DNA from: an uncultured Clostridia bacterium
Lineage (GTDB): Bacteria > Bacillota > Clostridia > TANB77 > CAG-508
Direction: 5' to 3'
NCBI GenBank assembly: GCA_946401865.1
Contig: CAMIVO010000015.1
Location: forward strand, 1 to 37,078
DNA length: 37,078 nt
This document shows, one piece after another, positions 35,501 through 37,078 of the stretch (the stretch's first letter is position 1; every line of letters begins with the position of its first letter). The position numbers and the translations under genes are program-made. The notes beneath the pieces were generated by a model, which saw nothing but the letters and a program-made list of their open reading frames with translations, ran no database searches and was not told where the DNA came from.

Positions 35501-36984
35501 CTAAACTATTAGCTTTTTCATTTAATTCTTTATATGTTAATTTTTGGTCTTCAAACACAACAGCTATATTATCTGGAGTTTTTTCAACTTGTTCTTCAAA
35601 TAAATCTATAATAGTTTTATCTCTAGGATATTCAACAGCGGTATTGTTAAATTCGTACAATATTTTATGTTTTTCTTCTGGTGTTACTATATCAATATCA
35701 TTTAGGCTAATATCAGGATTTTCAACTATTTGAGAAACTATATGTATTATTCTTTTATGCATGTTAGATATATCTATTTCAGAGTATTTAGAAACCAAAT
35801 AATCATAATTAATTTCAATATCTCCTGTATCATTAATGTCATATATATGTACTGCAAGGTCATTTGCACTAGAGTTGTTAAAATTCCAAGTCGTTTTATA
35901 GTTTCCTATGGCTTTATCATAGGCTTTAGTTAGTTGATATGAAAAAATAATATTATATAAATTAGGAATATTATGAAATTTAGCTCGTATATCCTCTAGA
36001 ATTGTATTATACGAATATTTTTGATGCCTTAATATTCCGATAAAATTTTGAGAAACATTTTTAACAAAGTTTTCAAAAGATGTATTTTCTGTAAAATTAA
36101 ATCTTACAGGAACAGTGTTAACAAACATTCCAGTTGTATTTTTATCAGTGATACCAGTTCTGTTTAAAATAGGTGTTCCAATAACGAAATCATTAACATT
36201 AGAAACACGATTTATATATATTGCAAAAACAGATATTAGGAAATTAAAAAACGATAAATGATTTTTTTTGCATAAGCAGTCTATTTTACTTAATAATTCT
36301 TTATCAAAGTTAAAAGCTAGTCGATTAGCTTTATATGCTAGAGAAGTATTTACATCATTTTCTATACTAGGAATCGTGGCTATTTCTGGTATGGAAGAAA
36401 ATACATTATTCCAGTAAGATTTATCATCTAGGTATTTAGAACTCTGTTTATAGTCTCTTTCTTTTTTTATAAAGTCAAGGTATGAAGAACCTTTAGTTAA
36501 AATATCTTTACCGATTTTTAATAGAATGATATATTTGCACTATTTTCTGAATAGTTAATCCAAGAGACCAGGAATCAGCAATAATGTGATGAAGATTCAA
36601 AATAACTCCAGCCGATTTATCTGGAAAAATAGCTATTTTAAATTTAAATAGGACAGAATTAATTATATTAAATTTTTCTTTTACCATTTCCTGTTCAATA
36701 TTATGAAAATCATCTATATTATTTATATATATAGTTTCAATATCAAAAGGTTCAAAATCCGTTATATATTGCATTGGAACATTATTTTGCAATGATAATT
36801 TAATTCTAAAACTATCATTTGTTTGAACCAATCTATGTATAGCATTCTTTAGAGTATCAATATTAATATCTTCATATATAATTCCTGATGTACATATATT
36901 ATTTATATTAGTATTCTCAAAGTAATTTTCTGTATACCAAATACTCTTTTGTGGATTTGTTAATTCATACAATTTATTTTCCAT
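29532..36984 (-). CDS. Two-module NRPS with terminal reductase (C-A-T-C-A-T-R), +1 frameshift at CGG
   Basis: About 2483 residues when the C at 36513 is skipped. C1 (1-435, HHIIADS at 132-138). A1 (about 456-900, YTSGSTGNPKG). T1 (GGDSL about 987). C2 (HHIICDG about 1172). A2 (about 1500-1950, YTSGSTGTPKG). T2 (GGDSL about 2026). R (TGATGYLG about 2109, Y-IKT-K about 2283). By eye the A1 pocket reads D-A-F-W-L-G-G-T-F, the valine type. A2 reads D-I-Y-Q-L-G-G-Y-C, which I cannot assign. A thioester reductase would release a dipeptide aldehyde, which can cyclise to a pyrazinone; the first C domain may add an acyl cap, as in gut clostridial NRPSs and ruminopeptin-type products. ATG 36984 has AAAGGA 5 bases upstream; GTG 36999 is possible. 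No phosphopantetheinyl transferase is in the window. In the zero frame CGG is followed at once by TAA. Confidence 0.88.
36511..36513 (-). other. In-frame CGG, +1 frameshift site (NRPS C1 domain)
   Basis: Minus strand codons are ATT AAA AAT CGG TAA. Skipping the C gives AAT GGT AAA GAT and continues through ILTKGSSYLDFIKKE, DKSYWNNVF and FVIGTPILNRTG, unbroken condensation-domain sequence joining the frame that starts at 36128. The stop directly after CGG means zero-frame decoding would end at residue 158. Confidence 0.65.
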
Positions 36985-37078
36985 TATTTTCCTTTTCACC
37001 CTCTTATTATAGTTATAAGAATTATATATTATTAATAAAAAAAAAGCAAATTTTTATCAATAAATTTTTAAAATTTTG

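Noticed and set aside
13969..36513. CGG simply reassigned to another amino acid
   Set aside because: Reassignment would keep the frame; here the downstream protein continues only in the +1 frame at all three sites.
37000..37078. Promoter of the NRPS operon
   Set aside because: AT-rich sequence holds several TATAAT-like strings but no well-spaced -35/-10 pair that I would defend; the real promoter may lie beyond the window.

Overview
The window is very AT-rich (roughly a quarter G+C by eye). It has strong AAAGGAGG-type ribosome binding sites, TTGACA/TATAAT promoters, dense intrinsic terminators and mostly AGA/AAA/TTA codons. Gene content (VanW, DnaD/DnaI loader, DUF975, DUF1858, ABC-F, Tex, a reductase-terminated NRPS, a Cna_B/VWA surface protein) points to a low-GC, probably gut-associated member of the Clostridia (Bacillota). 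No rRNA or species marker is present, so a finer call is not possible.

Layout. 1-3828: 3' part of a giant Cna_B/DUF11/VWA surface protein. 3857-5319: an IS3-family (IS150-like) insertion sequence lying between two halves of a hairpin. 5487-6976: a zincin-like protein and an acidic low-complexity protein, convergent on one terminator. 7062-7113: two perfect inverted Spo0A-box matches. 7222-10307: tRNA-Lys(CTT), a VanW/G5 protein, a small starch-binding-module protein and a FabG-like reductase. 10391-10898: a tRNA operon Lys(TTT)-Glu(TTC)-Thr(TGT) in which tRNA-Thr is split by a 234-nt group I intron. 11311-14737: a degenerate type IV secretion/conjugation operon (VirD4, pilin-like, VirB6/TrbL-like, PrgI-like; no VirB4, relaxase or integrase). 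14868-18241: a polytopic membrane protein, then a DnaD-domain protein and a DnaI/DnaC-like helicase loader. 18247-18827: a RelB/YoeB toxin-antitoxin pair. 18855-26559: CapA-like protein, DUF378, a 198-bp foldback element, ABC-F ATPase, DUF975, DUF2752 and Tex. 26569-36984 (all minus strand): a C-A-T-C-A-T-R NRPS, a 7TM sensor histidine kinase and an HD-GYP response regulator, apparently one operon that makes a dipeptide aldehyde/pyrazinone-type product and a signalling pair.

Most striking observation. Three unrelated genes (VirB6-like at 13969, CapA at 19747, NRPS at 36511) are each broken by the same lesion. A single extra C lies between a codon ending in T and a GGN glycine codon, so that the zero frame shows CGG. 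Skipping that C (+1) restores the conserved protein in all three. Reading every coding region here by eye (about 11,000 codons), I find no other in-frame CGG, while CGA, CGT and CGC are used normally as Arg. This fits CGG being an unassigned codon at which ribosomes shift +1 (or read CGGN as a four-base codon). A systematic sequence error inserting C before GG is the main alternative.

Second tier: the group I intron sits between positions 36 and 37 of a tRNA-Thr. Two genes of the T4SS operon have no ATG/GTG/TTG start but carry a well-placed ribosome binding site before ATA, including an ATAA stop/start overlap. The NRPS stop codon and the kinase start are one base apart.
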